Assembly (NCBI GenBank): GCA_009377735.1
Contig: WHTL01000047.1
Location: 1 to 15,915, forward strand
DNA from: Acidimicrobiia bacterium
Lineage (GTDB): Bacteria > Actinomycetota > Acidimicrobiia > Spongiisociales > ZC4RG35
Length of the DNA stretch: 15,915 nt
Reading direction: 5' to 3'
In this document: in pieces, positions 1 through 6,187 of the stretch
Layout of the letters: the number at the start of each line of letters is the position of its first letter
Position numbering within the stretch: the first letter of the stretch is position 1
Notes under the pieces: generated by a model
Told to the model about the DNA's origin: nothing
The model's input: the letters and a program-made list of their open reading frames with translations, nothing else
Databases searched by the model: none
Translations under genes and position numbers: made by a program

Positions 1-2
1 AG

Positions 3-227
3 ATCAGACGAGTGTGTGATGCATACCTCAGGCCATGGACCGATCTCGCCACCCGCTCGGAACTTTACGATCATGTCCGTGACGCCATGCAAGTCGCCAA
101 GCTGGGCCGAGCACTCGGGTGGACGCGGGCCCTCTCTAGGGCAACACCAGCTGAGATCGAAGAATGGGAAGACCCGGTCCGACGGTGGCTCGACGACCTG
201 GCGGAACCAGTCTCTCTCCCCTTCTAG
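3..227 (+). CDS. C-terminal fragment of probable aminoglycoside-phosphotransferase-like protein (5' end outside window)
   Basis: The reading frame is open to the left edge of the window and ends in TAG at 225-227, so this is the last ~74 residues of a longer gene. The segment reads AYLRPWTDLATRSEL, then LGRALGWTRALSRATP, then EIEEWEDPVRRWLDDL. This pattern (PWTD, a helical ALxWxRAL stretch, and a final WxxxVxxWL helix) is one I associate with the C-terminal helical region of APH-family phosphotransferases. The kinase core with its catalytic Asp would lie upstream and cannot be checked, so the family call is an inference. A GTG at 12-14 exists, but it has no evident ribosome binding site and the frame continues upstream, so it is probably not the start. 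A convergent cold-shock gene lies ~110 bp downstream. Confidence 0.5.
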   Translation: MRRVCDAYLRPWTDLATRSELYDHVRDAMQVAKLGRALGWTRALSRATPAEIEEWEDPVRRWLDDLAEPVSLPF

Positions 228-285
228 AGGCCCCGAGGCGCCCCTACCGCCTGCGACGGTACGTTCAAGAGTCCCTTGACGCGAT

Positions 286-311
286 AACGCCGCCGGTTTC
301 CCGACGGCGTT
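286..311 (-). terminator. hairpin downstream of first cold-shock gene
   Basis: An 11-bp stem (286-296 with 301-311) closes a four-base loop. Read on the minus strand the loop is GAAA and the single imperfect pair becomes a G-U wobble, so the RNA would fold on that strand. It starts 26 nt after the csp stop codon. The following minus-strand bases are only weakly U-rich (UUAUCGCG), so termination may be inefficient. Similar hairpins follow the second cold-shock gene. Confidence 0.6.
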
Positions 312-336
312 GTCGCCTTGCTCCAAACCTGAGTGT

Positions 337-537
337 TCACACCACTCGGACGTTCTGAGCCTCTTCTCCCTTTCGGCCGGGAGCGACGTCGTATTCGACG
401 CGCTGGCCCTCCTCGAGGTTCCGGAAACCCGAACCCTCGATGTTGGAATAGTGGACGAAGACGTCTTCGCCTTCGTCCTGAGTGATGAATCCGTAGCCCT
501 TCTCACCATTGAAGAACTTGACGGTGCCTACTGCCAT
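337..537 (-). CDS. csp: cold-shock protein, CspA family (copy 1)
   Basis: This encodes a 66-residue single cold-shock domain, the usual length for the CspA family. These are cytoplasmic five-strand beta-barrels that bind single-stranded RNA/DNA and melt RNA secondary structure. RNP1 is visible as KGYGFI (residues 13-18) and RNP2 as VFVHYSNI (26-33). The start ATG (535-537) is supported by AAGGAA at 544-549, six bases upstream, and by identity to the second copy. The protein differs from copy 2 at only three positions (11, 24 and 58). Similarity extends into the leader and the downstream hairpin, so this is a recent tandem duplication of a whole transcription unit. Each copy probably has its own promoter and terminator. 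Confidence 0.95.
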   Translation of the reverse strand: MAVGTVKFFNGEKGYGFITQDEGEDVFVHYSNIEGSGFRNLEEGQRVEYDVAPGRKGEEAQNVRVV

Positions 538-619
538 AGCCTTTTCCTTGGTTGCGACGACTCAAAGTTCCGGGTCGTCTCTTGGCAACAAGACTAGTGG
601 CCAGGCCCGGTTGTGCATA
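538..619 (-). promoter_or_regulatory. conserved csp leader and candidate -10 (copy 1)
   Basis: The ~80 bp upstream of csp copy 1 align with the same stretch upstream of copy 2. Shared blocks on the minus strand are TATGnAC (613-619 here), CCACTA exactly 19 nt later, CCAAGAGACGA, and AAGGAA next to the start. Similarity stops at TATGnAC, which makes that block a candidate -10; no convincing -35 is visible. The leader can form a short GACGAC/GTCGTC stem. Long structured leaders are typical of cold-shock mRNAs; a role here is inferred. Confidence 0.4.
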
Positions 620-651
620 AGGGAGGCGTCGCCCGACTGCACTCGAATGCG

Positions 652-678
652 AAAAACGCCACCGGTTTCCCGACGGCG
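652..678 (-). terminator. intrinsic terminator (GAAA loop, U tract)
   Basis: A 9-bp stem (657-665 with 670-678) with two G-U wobbles in the minus-strand RNA closes a GAAA loop and is followed by five U (AAAAA at 652-656 on the plus strand). It is the best rho-independent terminator of the three hairpins here. It is the second hairpin downstream of csp copy 2 and insulates csp copy 1. Its core matches the hairpin at 286-311. Confidence 0.7.
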
Positions 679-692
679 AGTCCCAAGACGCG

Positions 693-721
693 AGAACGCC
701 GCCGGGGTCCGGCGGCGTTCT
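693..721 (-). terminator. strong GC hairpin immediately after csp copy 2
   Basis: A perfect 13-bp stem (693-705 with 709-721) has a three-base loop. It lies 26 nt past the csp stop, the same distance as the hairpin of copy 1. There is no U tract on the minus strand; the plus-strand side is followed by TCTCTACT. It probably acts together with the terminator at 652-678, or as a 3' stabilising hairpin. Confidence 0.55.
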
Positions 722-746
722 TCTCTACTGCTCTAAACCTGAGTGT

Positions 747-947
747 TCACACCACCCGGACGTTCTGAGCCTCATCTCCCTTTCGACCAGGAGCGACATC
801 GTATTCGACCCGCTGGCCCTCCTCGAGATTCCGGAAGCCCGAACCCTCGATGTTGGAGTAATGGACAAAGACGTCTGCGCCCTCGTCCTGAGTGATGAAT
901 CCGTAGCCCTTCTCACTATTGAAGAACTTGACGGTACCAACTGCCAT
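747..947 (-). CDS. csp: cold-shock protein, CspA family (copy 2)
   Basis: This is a second 66-residue cold-shock domain protein with RNP1 KGYGFI and RNP2 VFVHYSNI, 63 of 66 residues identical to copy 1. The frame is open further upstream to an ATG at 1001, giving a longer basic N-terminus. The start at 945-947 is preferred because it matches copy 1 exactly, gives the canonical MxxGTVKFF N-terminus, and has AAGGAAA a few bases upstream in the conserved leader. It is expected to act as a nucleic-acid chaperone. It is followed by two hairpins (693-721, 652-678) and preceded by the end of the azlCD genes ~110 bp upstream on the same strand. Confidence 0.95.
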   Translation of the reverse strand: MAVGTVKFFNSEKGYGFITQDEGADVFVHYSNIEGSGFRNLEEGQRVEYDVAPGRKGDEAQNVRVV

Positions 948-1031
948 TGCACTTTCCTTGCGTTTGCGACGAGCCAAACTTCCGGTTCGTCTCTTGGCCA
1001 AAAGGGTAGTGGACCGGCGGAGCAGTACATA
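948..1031 (-). promoter_or_regulatory. conserved csp leader and candidate -10 (copy 2)
   Basis: This is the counterpart of the leader at 538-619. It carries TATGTAC (1025-1031 on the opposite strand), CCACTA 19 nt later, CCAAGAGACGA, and AAGGAAA before the ATG. An ATTCCG/CGGAAT inverted repeat at 1031-1045 overlaps the putative promoter region. The conserved spacing between copies is the evidence; function is inferred. Confidence 0.4.
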
Positions 1032-1056
1032 TTCCGAGCCGGAATCGAAGTGCTTC

Positions 1057-1350
1057 CTACCAGATAAGCGAAGCCACCAAATAGCCTCCGAGCCCGGAGG
1101 CGAGGGTGATGAGAAGCGAAGACCAGCGGGTAGAAATCAGGGCACATCCCATTGCAACGAGGATGGGCGGATTGACGAAACCACCCTCTATGTCGGAGAG
1201 GCTGAGAGCGGCGAGTGCGGCGAACAACGGGGCCGGGAGGCGCTGCACGAGGTCGGCGAGACGCCCCCGGATGGGTGGGAGGAGGGCGAAGGCGGCCACC
1301 CTGCTGACGTAGGTGATAAGTCCAGCGGCGATGAGGGTTAGAACACTCAT
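1057..1350 (-). CDS. azlD: AzlD-family branched-chain amino acid exporter small subunit
   Basis: This 97-residue, very hydrophobic protein has about three to four membrane segments (around residues 3-24, 38-52, 60-75 and 78-96), the normal size for AzlD. It is the small partner of AzlC; together they form an inner-membrane exporter of branched-chain amino acids or analogues (established for the B. subtilis AzlCD and C. glutamicum BrnFE types). Its ATG overlaps the azlC stop by four bases (1347-1350), the standard arrangement, implying translational coupling. The substrate cannot be read from sequence. It is the last gene of the long minus-strand run, and a csp unit with its own promoter follows. 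Confidence 0.88.
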   Translation of the reverse strand: MSVLTLIAAGLITYVSRVAAFALLPPIRGRLADLVQRLPAPLFAALAALSLSDIEGGFVNPPILVAMGCALISTRWSSLLITLASGLGGYLVASLIW

Positions 1351-2006
1351 GGTCTAGCAAGCACCGCGGCGACGAAGATGGCGACACCGATTGCCCCAAG
1401 GGCACCTGCCTCGGGCCAGACCGCAACAAGACCGAGGGTCATCAGGCCGGAGAGAACGGCCCGGACGGCATCATTGATGGTCGAACCAGTCAGTGCTGCC
1501 AGTCCGATGAACAGCACTGGGAACAGAGCAACGGCGAGGGGTTCGATAGCGGCAACCGAGCCACCCAAGACGCCCAGAATCGTGCCCACGATCCAGAAGA
1601 CATAGAGAATCGTGCCACTGAACCGAAGAGTGTGCTCTGGGGGCTCATCCCGGGTCAGGGCGAGACCGGTGGTCTCATCGAGGAGGAACCATGCGGCCAG
1701 AACCCGACTTGTTCGACCCTCTGTGAGCCGTGGTTGCAGCACGGCGCCCAACGGGAAGTGCCGCATGGCAAGGGTGGCAACACCGCCGAGAACCGCCAGA
1801 GGTGTCGCTCCGGCGACCACGAGCGCCAGCATCAGGAACTGCGCCGCACCCGAGAAGATGATTACCGAACTCATAATGGTGAGGGTGCTACCGAAGACGG
1901 GCGCTGCAGCCGCTCCGTAGACGATCCCGAATATCCCCACCGCTGTGGCTACAGGTATGGTCGCTGCGACCAGACCCTTCGTCTTCCTCTCGGTACCACC
2001 GACCAT
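1347..2006 (-). CDS. azlC: AzlC-family branched-chain amino acid exporter large subunit
   Basis: A 219-residue polytopic membrane protein with the AzlC layout: a short basic N-terminus, a first helix, then MSSVIIFSGAAQFLMLAL and the following RHFPLGAVLQPRL segment. The SGAAQF and RH motifs are typical of the family. About six to seven membrane helices are visible. It pairs with the overlapping azlD gene downstream. The start ATG (2004-2006) has no clear Shine-Dalgarno. It lies 32 bp after the stop of the acyl-CoA dehydrogenase, so it could be co-transcribed with the catabolic genes. A TAGTCT six bases before the ATG could instead be the -10 of a leaderless transcript. Confidence 0.9.
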   Translation of the reverse strand: MVGGTERKTKGLVAATIPVATAVGIFGIVYGAAAAPVFGSTLTIMSSVIIFSGAAQFLMLALVVAGATPLAVLGGVATLAMRHFPLGAVLQPRLTEGRTSRVLAAWFLLDETTGLALTRDEPPEHTLRFSGTILYVFWIVGTILGVLGGSVAAIEPLAVALFPVLFIGLAALTGSTINDAVRAVLSGLMTLGLVAVWPEAGALGAIGVAIFVAAVLARP

Positions 2007-2038
2007 TTGTGAAGACTATCTGGTGGTGCTGGCCTAGA

Positions 2039-3187
2039 TCACATCGGCCGGCGGTGACTTCTGTCCGGGATTCCGAGATGATCTGCGACACGGGCCCAGT
2101 GGTGGTCGGCATCGCCAAAGGCGAGGGCGAGAGAGGTGGCGTGACGCAGATAGAGATGCAGGTCGTGTTCCTCCGTGTAGCCGATGGCGCCGTGGATCTG
2201 GTGAGCCAGAGCACACACCCGCTCGTACGCCTCACTCACCCAGGCCTTCGCCATCGATACCTCGCGGGTGGCGTCGAGGCCCTCGCCCAGACGCCAGATA
2301 GCCTCGTACGCCATGAGGCGGGAAGAGAGGACATCGACACCCATGTTGGCGCAGTGGTGTTGCACCGCCTGAAAAGCCCCGATCGGGGTGTCGAACTGTT
2401 CCCGGTCACCGGCATACTCCAGAGTCATGCCCAGCACCCGTTGAGCTCCACCCACCATCCCGGCGCAGGTGGCGGCGGCACCGTAGGTCTCAATCGTGTC
2501 GACCACCTCCCGGCCGGACCCGGGTTCCCCGAGGATCTCGGCGGGACCAACCTGCACCCCGTCGAATCCGACCACCGCCTGATGGTCGAGACCCACCGTG
2601 TCCAACGGTTCGATGGACAATCCGTCGCTCTCGGAATCGATGAGGAAGACGGTGAGATCTTCCGGATCCTCACTTTGGGTAACCACCATTAGCACGTCGG
2701 CTGCTTCCGCATACGACGCGAACTGGGCCGATCCGCTGAGGACGTGACTCCCGTCATCCTCGTCGGTGGCCACTGATGAACCGTGCTCCGGCCACCCCGG
2801 TCCTGGCGAGGCGCGCAGATAGCTTACGATGCGCTCCCCGCTGGCGATGGCACCGAGATGGTCCTTTTTGAGCGTGTCGCTGCCGTGCTCGGTTATGGCG
2901 GTGGCGGCAATCGCCACCGTTGGGACGAATGGGCCCGGCAGCAGGGTGCCGCCCATGGCCTCGATGATGAGGCAAAGCTCCACGAACCCGGCGCCCTCGC
3001 CACCATGATCCTCGGGGATGGCGAGGCCGGTCCAGCCCATCTCGGAGAGTTCCGTCCACAGCTCTGGTGAATAACCCCTGGCATCGTCGACCAACTCACG
3101 GACATGGGCAATCGGCGATCTGGCTTCGAGGAGGTCGCGGGCCGTCTCCGCGATCATCTCCTGATTCTCGGTGAGTGTCAGGTCCAT
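2039..3187 (-). CDS. acyl-CoA dehydrogenase family protein, probable non-catalytic subunit of a heteromeric enzyme
   Basis: This 382-residue protein has the ACAD fold: an N-terminal helical domain, a middle beta domain, and a C-terminal helical domain. The latter contains DREQFDTPIGAFQ (261-273) and IHGAIGYTEEHDLHLYLRHA (331-350), typical of the FadE subgroup. Key residues look lost. The IYEGT-type catalytic Glu is replaced by AFGDA (356-360), there is no Glu at the IVD-type position (G236 by spacing), and the flavin-contact SEPGAGSD motif of the middle domain is missing. Such subunits are known from mycobacterial alpha2beta2 FadE complexes, where they pair with a catalytic partner encoded nearby. 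The 411-residue ACAD in the same operon is the obvious partner. The start lies four bases after the VOC stop. Confidence 0.88.
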   Translation of the reverse strand: MDLTLTENQEMIAETARDLLEARSPIAHVRELVDDARGYSPELWTELSEMGWTGLAIPEDHGGEGAGFVELCLIIEAMGGTLLPGPFVPTVAIAATAITEHGSDTLKKDHLGAIASGERIVSYLRASPGPGWPEHGSSVATDEDDGSHVLSGSAQFASYAEAADVLMVVTQSEDPEDLTVFLIDSESDGLSIEPLDTVGLDHQAVVGFDGVQVGPAEILGEPGSGREVVDTIETYGAAATCAGMVGGAQRVLGMTLEYAGDREQFDTPIGAFQAVQHHCANMGVDVLSSRLMAYEAIWRLGEGLDATREVSMAKAWVSEAYERVCALAHQIHGAIGYTEEHDLHLYLRHATSLALAFGDADHHWARVADHLGIPDRSHRRPM

Positions 3188-3190
3188 CGG

Positions 3191-4129
3191 CTACTCCGGA
3201 GGAATCTTGTCCGAACGGACCCATACCCCGGGCTGCTCCTCCCAGAAGAGCTGCACCAGCACACCGCCGGTCAATTTGGGGTGGATGAACGCATCGCGCC
3301 ACGCAGCCCCGTCGGTGACGCCCTCGTTGGAGTCGAAGGTCTCCACCTCGTGATGGGACGCGGCGGAGAGTGCGGTGTCCCAGTCCGCGACCTCGAAGGT
3401 CACATGGTGAACCGCGGCTCCGTTCTTATCCCAGAACCGGTCGATGAAGGAGTCCTCGCCGCGGGGCATGATGATCTCCCAGCAGACACTGGTGCCCGGG
3501 ATGTTCATCACCAGGTCGGCCATGTCAGGATGCTCCTCTTCGGGGGTGCGCCACACCTCGACGAACCCTGCCAGGTCGCGGTACCACCGGGCGAGGATGT
3601 CCCTGTCGGGGAACGCCTGACTGACATGGTCGATGCCGACGATCCCGAGGGAGGGTCTGTCGAGTCGGCGCTTGCCAGACGTTGACACCAGGCCATCGTC
3701 GCCGCACATCGGGCCCGTGCCGGGACCACGGAGCCGGAAGAGAAACCCGGGTCCGAAGTCCGGGGGCGAAAGTGACGCCTCCACCCAGCCATCATCCGGA
3801 TCGCCGTTGACCTCGATCCCGTTCTTCTCCAGCTCCACCACGGCTGAAGGCAGGTCGGGAACCTCGAAGGCGACGTGGTGCAGGCCGGGCCGACCTCCCT
3901 TGTCGTCGAGGAACGACTGAAGTGGAGATTCACCTTCTGGGCTCAGTACCTCCCAGTGATGGCCCCAACTCCCGGGAACGGCGAGACGGGCACCCCGGTG
4001 TCCATCCGCCTCCCAGGTTTGGACACGGGAGAATCCGAAGAGGCCTTCCAGCCGATCGAGTTGGCGGTCGAGCTCGGGTACCACCTGGCTGATGTGATCG
4101 AATCGATAGATCTCCATGAGTCCCGCCAT
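3191..4129 (-). CDS. two-domain VOC superfamily protein (methylmalonyl-CoA epimerase / extradiol-dioxygenase fold)
   Basis: This 312-residue protein has two VOC repeats. Domain 1 (about 7-135) has FDHISQVVPE with H12, WEVLSP with E60, GLHHVAFEV with H84/H85, and FLFRL with R132 where the last ligand (usually Glu) would sit. Domain 2 (about 164-300) has GIDHVSQAF with H168, WEIIMP with E218, VHHVTFEV with H241/H242, and VLVQLFWEE with Q293. The H...E...H spacing resembles methylmalonyl-CoA epimerases. The second domain keeps a more plausible metal site than the first. In this operon an acyl-CoA epimerase or isomerase role is the best guess; extradiol dioxygenase is an alternative. The first ATG abuts the crotonase stop (TAGATG). 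An in-frame ATG at 4115-4117, preceded by GGCGGGA, could be the true start. Confidence 0.78.
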   Translation of the reverse strand: MAGLMEIYRFDHISQVVPELDRQLDRLEGLFGFSRVQTWEADGHRGARLAVPGSWGHHWEVLSPEGESPLQSFLDDKGGRPGLHHVAFEVPDLPSAVVELEKNGIEVNGDPDDGWVEASLSPPDFGPGFLFRLRGPGTGPMCGDDGLVSTSGKRRLDRPSLGIVGIDHVSQAFPDRDILARWYRDLAGFVEVWRTPEEEHPDMADLVMNIPGTSVCWEIIMPRGEDSFIDRFWDKNGAAVHHVTFEVADWDTALSAASHHEVETFDSNEGVTDGAAWRDAFIHPKLTGGVLVQLFWEEQPGVWVRSDKIPPE

Positions 4130-4873
4130 CTAACCGACGTGGGGCTCGACCCAGTCGGCCCCGGTGTTGACCAGCTCTTTGACCAGCCGAAGGTTGCTGC
4201 GGTTCATCGCCCCGATCCGTGTCGCCAGCTCTGTCACCTGGGCCTCGAATTCGTCGGCCGGGTAGACGTCTGCCACCAAACCCATCTCGTAGCCCTTGCG
4301 GCCGTCCACCGTCATCCCCGTGAACAGCATCTGCTTCGCCCGGGCCTTTCCGATCCGTTCCGGTAGCCGTCTCACACCACCCCAACCCGGTGCACTCCCC
4401 CCAAATGTGGGCTGGTCGGGGTCGCCGTCCTCGGTCATTTTGGGCCGAAAGGGGGGATCGGCGGAGAGGGTGATCTCTACCAGACCCATGTTGGATTCCT
4501 CCGAGGCGACGATCAGGTCGGCTGCCAGCGCGATCTCGAGCCCCCCGCCTACGGCGTGGCCATGCACGGCAGCGATGACGGGAACCTCCATCCGTTCCAT
4601 CATGTCGAAGGTCTTCCCACCGAGACGACCTTGCTCCAATCGCTCGGCATCGCTCAGCTCCTCCGACCATTTGAGATCCATTCCCGCGCAGAACGCCCGG
4701 CCCTCGCCTCGTATCAGCACTGCTCGCACATCCTCACGCTCGTCCAGGTCATTGAAGGCATGACGCAGCTCCTCCATCATCTTCGGGTTGAGTGCGTTCA
4801 GCTTGTCGGGTCGGTTGAGGGTGAGCCAGGCGACGTTGTCGCTGATCTTCACGGTGAGCGTGTCATATGCCAT
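4130..4873 (-). CDS. enoyl-CoA hydratase/isomerase (crotonase) family protein with active-site-adjacent insertion
   Basis: A 247-residue crotonase. The oxyanion-hole segments are AFCAGMDLK (60-68) and HGHAVGGGLEIALAAD (104-119). The two hydratase glutamates appear as E113 (GGGLE) and E133 (GLVEITL), 20 residues apart as in classical hydratases (Glu144/Glu164). So hydration of a 2-enoyl-CoA is plausible. Unusually, E133 and the conserved PGWGGVRRL (162-170) are separated by 28 residues rather than about 6, because of a Pro/Asp/Gly-rich insertion of ~22 residues. The protein also ends at VNTGADWVEPHVG, about 25-30 residues short of typical C-termini that help build the trimer. AGGAGG at 4888-4893 lies 14 bases before the ATG. 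It abuts the VOC gene and follows the 411-residue ACAD by 48 bp. Confidence 0.88.
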   Translation of the reverse strand: MAYDTLTVKISDNVAWLTLNRPDKLNALNPKMMEELRHAFNDLDEREDVRAVLIRGEGRAFCAGMDLKWSEELSDAERLEQGRLGGKTFDMMERMEVPVIAAVHGHAVGGGLEIALAADLIVASEESNMGLVEITLSADPPFRPKMTEDGDPDQPTFGGSAPGWGGVRRLPERIGKARAKQMLFTGMTVDGRKGYEMGLVADVYPADEFEAQVTELATRIGAMNRSNLRLVKELVNTGADWVEPHVG

Positions 4874-4921
4874 GTCTTGTTTCCCAGCCTCCTAGGTGGT
4901 TGGTGTTGCGGATACTTGGTA

Positions 4922-6157
4922 TCACCGTCGTGGCAGCCCAAGGCCACGGGTGGCGATAACGTTGCGTTGAATCTCGGCCGTTCCCGCCAGTAGGGTGGCC
5001 GCTACCGCATCGAGACGCATATGGGCGAACTCCGCGCCTATAGGTGCGCCCTCTCTCTGCCAGAGGCCGGAGGACTCGCCGAACATCTTGGCGCCGGTAC
5101 GGGCCATCCTCTGGTGTAGTTCGGCGCTGAAGAGCTGGTTGACGGACGCCTCATACTCCGGCACCTCGCCCGCCGCCTGCTTGGAGACGGTAAAGCGGGC
5201 GATGTTGGCGAGAACGCTGATCTCGGTGTGCCTACGGGCGATCTCGTGGCGCAGGGAGTCATTCCAGTCGGCACGGACGAACCGTGATTCGTCCTCGTCG
5301 TCGAGGGAGTCGATGAGACGGGACAACGCCTTCTCGTACTTGATGGTGGCGCCGATCCCGGCCCGTTCGAAGGTCAGTGTCGCCATGGCGGCATACCACC
5401 CCCGGTGCTCCTCGCCGATGCGGTTGGTGGCGGGAACCCGGACCTCCTCAAAGAAGATCTCGGCGAATGGCGCCGCTCCCCGGATATCGGTGATGGGTCG
5501 GATCGTCACCCCGGGGCTGGCGGAATCCACCATGAGCAGGGTGAGCCCACGGTGACGGTGGGCGTCGGGGTCGGAGCGGGCTAGCACGAACAACCAATCG
5601 GCGTACTGGGCGAGCGATGTCCACACCTTCTGTCCGTTGACGACGTACTCGTCGCCGTCGCGCACAGCACGAGTGGAGAGGGATGCCAGATCGGACCCGG
5701 CCCCCGGCTCGGAAAAACACTGTGCCCAGGTGCGCTCGCCCCTGGCGGTGGGGGGGAGGTGCTCCTCCTTTTGCTCCTCGGTGCCGTATTGAAGGAGTGT
5801 CGGCCCGAACAGGTTAACCCCGATGCCGTTCACGGTGGGAACACCGGCGCGCATCATCTCCTCTTGGAGAATCAACTCCTCGATCGGCCCCAGACCGGCA
5901 CCCCCGTACTCGGATGGCCAGTGCGGCGCCACCCAGCGCTTCTGGGCGAGAGCCTCGGCCCAGTCACGGGCTGCCCTCTGGCGGTCGGCGTCGTCGGAGC
6001 GGGCGTCGACGGTCCAGTTGTAGCCAGCCACATCCTCGGGTTCGAGGCTCTGCTCGCTCTGGTGGTCGGGTTGGTAGTCGTCGGGGAACGCATCCGCGAT
6101 AAATTCCCGCACCTCGGTGCGAAACGCAGCTTGTTGGGCTGTGTCTTTCCAGTCCAT
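4922..6157 (-). CDS. acyl-CoA dehydrogenase, probable catalytic subunit (FadE26/ChsE4-like architecture)
   Basis: This 411-residue ACAD contains YGGAGLGPIEELILQEE (84-100), the flavin/substrate motif CFSEPGAGSDLASL (147-160), KVWTS (177-181), and the C-terminal LAGTAEIQRNVIATRGLG (390-407). The YEGT-type catalytic Glu is Ala here (LAGT). E264 in LTFERAGIG fits the alternative catalytic-base position used by isovaleryl-CoA dehydrogenase and by mycobacterial ChsE4-type subunits. It would oxidise an acyl-CoA to the 2-enoyl-CoA, passing electrons from FAD to ETF. It lies between the CoA ligase (30 bp gap) and the crotonase, and probably pairs with the 382-residue subunit three genes on. No strong ribosome binding site is visible. 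Confidence 0.9.
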   Translation of the reverse strand: MDWKDTAQQAAFRTEVREFIADAFPDDYQPDHQSEQSLEPEDVAGYNWTVDARSDDADRQRAARDWAEALAQKRWVAPHWPSEYGGAGLGPIEELILQEEMMRAGVPTVNGIGVNLFGPTLLQYGTEEQKEEHLPPTARGERTWAQCFSEPGAGSDLASLSTRAVRDGDEYVVNGQKVWTSLAQYADWLFVLARSDPDAHRHRGLTLLMVDSASPGVTIRPITDIRGAAPFAEIFFEEVRVPATNRIGEEHRGWYAAMATLTFERAGIGATIKYEKALSRLIDSLDDEDESRFVRADWNDSLRHEIARRHTEISVLANIARFTVSKQAAGEVPEYEASVNQLFSAELHQRMARTGAKMFGESSGLWQREGAPIGAEFAHMRLDAVAATLLAGTAEIQRNVIATRGLGLPRR

Positions 6158-6187
6158 GGACTCTCAACGGTAGGGAATGGTTGTCGT

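Noticed and set aside
725..1429. 234-codon minus-strand frame overlapping csp copy 2 and azlD
   Set aside because: It overlaps two clearly recognised genes in another frame, is Arg/Pro/Ser-rich and shows no domain; it is a shadow of high-GC coding sequence.
2009..2692. 227-codon plus-strand frame antisense to the 382-residue ACAD
   Set aside because: Shadow of a gene with clear ACAD motifs; no recognisable domain.
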